The notes beneath the pieces were generated by a model. It ran no database searches and was not told the DNA's origin. It saw only the letters and a list, made by a program, of their open reading frames with translations. From Sulfurimicrobium sp964384915 (GTDB lineage: Bacteria > Pseudomonadota > Gammaproteobacteria > Burkholderiales > Sulfuricellaceae), in assembly GCA_964384915.1 (NCBI GenBank), contig CAYLMA010000002.1:1-64000 (forward strand): 64,000 nt of DNA, read 5' to 3'. Of the stretch, positions 62,329 through 64,000 are shown one piece after another (the stretch's first letter is position 1; the number at the start of each line of letters is the position of its first letter). A program made the position numbers and the translations under genes.

Positions 62329-64000
62329 ATGTTTCCATTGCCCCGAATCAGCGCCATTCTTTCCCTCTTGCTGCTCATGGCCATGAGCAGCCTTGCCGCT
62401 TTTGCCCAGGATGAAGATCCGAAAATGGCGCCCAGCCCGCTGCGGCTGAGCTACGTCGAGGGGGATGTTTCCTTCTTCCGCGACGGCGCGGAGGACTGGG
62501 TGGACGCGCGCCACAATACCCCGCTGGCCGCCGGCGATGCGCTCTATGTCGGCCGGGACGGCGACCTTGAGCTGCAGATGGGCAGCCGCGCCTTCGTCCG
62601 GGCCGATGACGACACGCAGCTCACCCTGGTCAACCAGACGGCCGATTTCATCCAGTTCAGGGTCACTTCCGGCCGCGTGTCCTTCGATCTGCGCACGCTG
62701 CCCGCAGGCTACACGGTGGAAGTGGACACGCCCAACGCGGTGTTCACCATCGACCGCAGCGGCTATTACCGGGTGGACGTGAACGGGGACGTGCATTTCA
62801 TCACCCGGCGCGGCGGCCGGGCCATGATGGTGCCGGCGGGCGGGCAGGCCATGAGCATCCATCCCTCCGAGGAGATCGTGGTGCGGAACGGCGCCGTGGC
62901 GCGGGCGGAAACCTACGTGGCGCCCGAGCTCGACCGCTGGGACCGCTGGAACTACGACCGTACAAATGATCTGATCGACTCCGTCAGCGAGCGCTACCTT
63001 CCTTCCGGCATCGCCGGGGCCAATGATCTGGACCATTACGGCAGATGGCGCGTGGTGGGCGAATACGGCCCGGTCTGGGTGCCGGATGCCGTGCCCTCGG
63101 GATGGGCGCCCTACAGCACCGGGAGATGGGTGTGGGACCCCTACTACCAGTGGACCTGGATTGACGACGCGCCGTGGGGCTGGGCCCCATACCATTATGG
63201 GCGCTGGGTTTACCTGGGCAGCTACTGGGGCTGGGCGCCGGGTCCGGCGGTCAGGGTCGCGGTCTATGCGCCCGCGTTGGTGGCGTTTTTCGGAGTCGGC
63301 TCCCATGTGTCGGTCGGCATCGGAATCGGCACTGCGGGGCTGGGCTGGGTGGCGCTGAGCTGGGGCGAGCCCCTGGTTCCGTGGTGGGGGCGTCCCGGCT
63401 TCGTCGGCAGGCCCTGGTGGGGCGGCTGGCATGGCCCGCGCGTGGTCAACAACGTGGTCATCAAGCAAAGCACGGTGGTCAACGTGACCAACATCACCTA
63501 TCGCAACAGCCGCGTGCACAATGCCGTTGTCGCCACCTCGCGCGAGCGCTTCGGCAAGGGCCACGAGCACGATGCGCCGGTGCGCGTGAGGGAAACCCGC
63601 CAACTCCGGCATATGCACGGCGCGCTGCCGGTCACGCCAGGGCCGGCAAGCGTGATGACGGGCGCGCCCAGCCGCGTTCGCCCTCCTGAATCCATCCTTG
63701 CGCGGCCGGTGGTCGCCACCCGCCCGGCCCGCGAATCAGCGCTGCCCTGGCGCAGCGAAGAGCGCCGGCGCCAGGGCGGCGTCGCGCCCGAGCCGCGCTA
63801 CGTTCCCGCCCCGGTCCGCCCGGACCGCGAACTGCCGCGCCCTGAATTCGGCGCCCAGACCGGAGAAGAACGCGCCCGCCCCCCCCTTCCGCCGCGTTTT
63901 GAGGAAAGGCGCCGCGAAGCTGAAGCGCCAGGGGGCAGGGCCAGGGAACGCGCAGAGCGAGGTCAGGCCGAGCAGATTGCCCCCCCTGCGGCGATCCCTG
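62329..64000 (+). CDS. FecR-domain, DUF6600-type envelope protein (partial)
   Basis: At least 557 residues, running off the window end. Signal peptide residues 1-26 (LLLLMAMSSLAAFAQ). FecR-type beta domain about 40-180 (LRLSYVEGDVSFFRDGAEDWVDARHNTPLAAGDALYVG). About 205-330 has Trp/Tyr/Pro-rich repeats (YGPVWVPDAVPSGWAPYSTG, then YHYGRWVYLGSYWGWAPG), the DUF6600 pattern. The rest is Arg/Pro/Glu-rich and disordered. The ATG at 62329 has AGCAGG eight bases upstream. Function unknown; likely periplasmic or surface. Confidence 0.85.
   Translation, partial: MFPLPRISAILSLLLLMAMSSLAAFAQDEDPKMAPSPLRLSYVEGDVSFFRDGAEDWVDARHNTPLAAGDALYVGRDGDLELQMGSRAFVRADDDTQLTLVNQTADFIQFRVTSGRVSFDLRTLPAGYTVEVDTPNAVFTIDRSGYYRVDVNGDVHFITRRGGRAMMVPAGGQAMSIHPSEEIVVRNGAVARAETYVAPELDRWDRWNYDRTNDLIDSVSERYLPSGIAGANDLDHYGRWRVVGEYGPVWVPDAVPSGWAPYSTGRWVWDPYYQWTWIDDAPWGWAPYHYGRWVYLGSYWGWAPGPAVRVAVYAPALVAFFGVGSHVSVGIGIGTAGLGWVALSWGEPLVPWWGRPGFVGRPWWGGWHGPRVVNNVVIKQSTVVNVTNITYRNSRVHNAVVATSRERFGKGHEHDAPVRVRETRQLRHMHGALPVTPGPASVMTGAPSRVRPPESILARPVVATRPARESALPWRSEERRRQGGVAPEPRYVPAPVRPDRELPRPEFGAQTGEERARPPLPPRFEERRREAEAPGGRARERAERGQAEQIAPPAAIP

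Noticed and set aside
62263..63618. 451-codon minus-strand frame
   Set aside because: Antisense to the FecR/DUF6600 protein, which has a signal peptide, ribosome site and family pattern.

Overview
The window is a GC-rich bacterial chromosome segment. Gene content and order (yraN/lpoA/rsmI block, rnpB next to glnA, trpGDC, aroE-mtgA, comM-ubiK-glnK-amtB) point to a betaproteobacterium, most likely in or near the Nitrosomonadales (Sulfuricella/Gallionella-like). No rRNA or tRNA gene and no CRISPR array was seen. The genus is an inference.

Layout. 0.1-9.3 kb is a housekeeping block: sugar-phosphate mutarotase, a glycolate/lactate-type FAD dehydrogenase, heptose-nucleotide genes (rfaE2, gmhA-like), a BON lipoprotein, yraN, lpoA-like, rsmI and pyrC. 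9.4-14 kb holds RNase P RNA, glnA with a textbook NtrC/sigma-54 control region, a CDF metal exporter, and a PhnD-like binding protein fused to rhodanese. 14.2-17.6 kb holds aroE-mtgA and a long TonB/TolA-like protein. 17.6-18.4 kb is gene-free and carries an IS21-type end and a dispersed repeat. 18.4-26.4 kb holds trpC, trpD and trpG, interrupted and flanked by two toxin-antitoxin pairs, then metH with an in-frame repeat insertion, and a rhodanese. 26.4-33.7 kb is signalling: a PAS-GGDEF-EAL protein, a VIT1/CCC1 transporter, and a four-gene stressosome-like operon (diguanylate cyclase, RsbT-RsbX fusion, RsbR, degenerate RsbS).

33.7-42.7 kb is comM split by a 7.5-kb AT-richer element. The element carries its own large serine recombinase at one end. 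Both comM halves and both attachment half-sites can be read, so attB and a symmetric attP can be rebuilt. Its cargo is a XRE regulator, two uncharacterised membrane proteins, a small resolvase, a GIY-YIG nuclease and a Rep-like protein.

42.9-48.3 kb holds ubiK, an unusual membrane-sensor/heptaheme-cytochrome/membrane-sensor operon, and a TorF-type porin-glnK-amtB operon. 48.3-58.5 kb is a complete guanidine-utilisation operon: guanidine-I riboswitch, ABC transporter, two carboxyguanidine-deiminase-type subunits, a biotin-dependent carboxylase and allophanate hydrolase. glnA, porin-glnK-amtB and the guanidine operon each have a sigma-54 promoter with a strong NtrC palindrome centred 102-104 bp upstream of the -24 element, so nitrogen assimilation and guanidine nitrogen salvage look co-regulated. 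58.7-62.0 kb is a small defence/TA patch: HigB, a HigA-ImmA/IrrE fusion and an OLD-type ATPase-TOPRIM nuclease. The window ends inside a FecR/DUF6600-type envelope protein.

Intergenic inverted repeats of several families are scattered throughout. One supplies a start codon and one lies inside metH.
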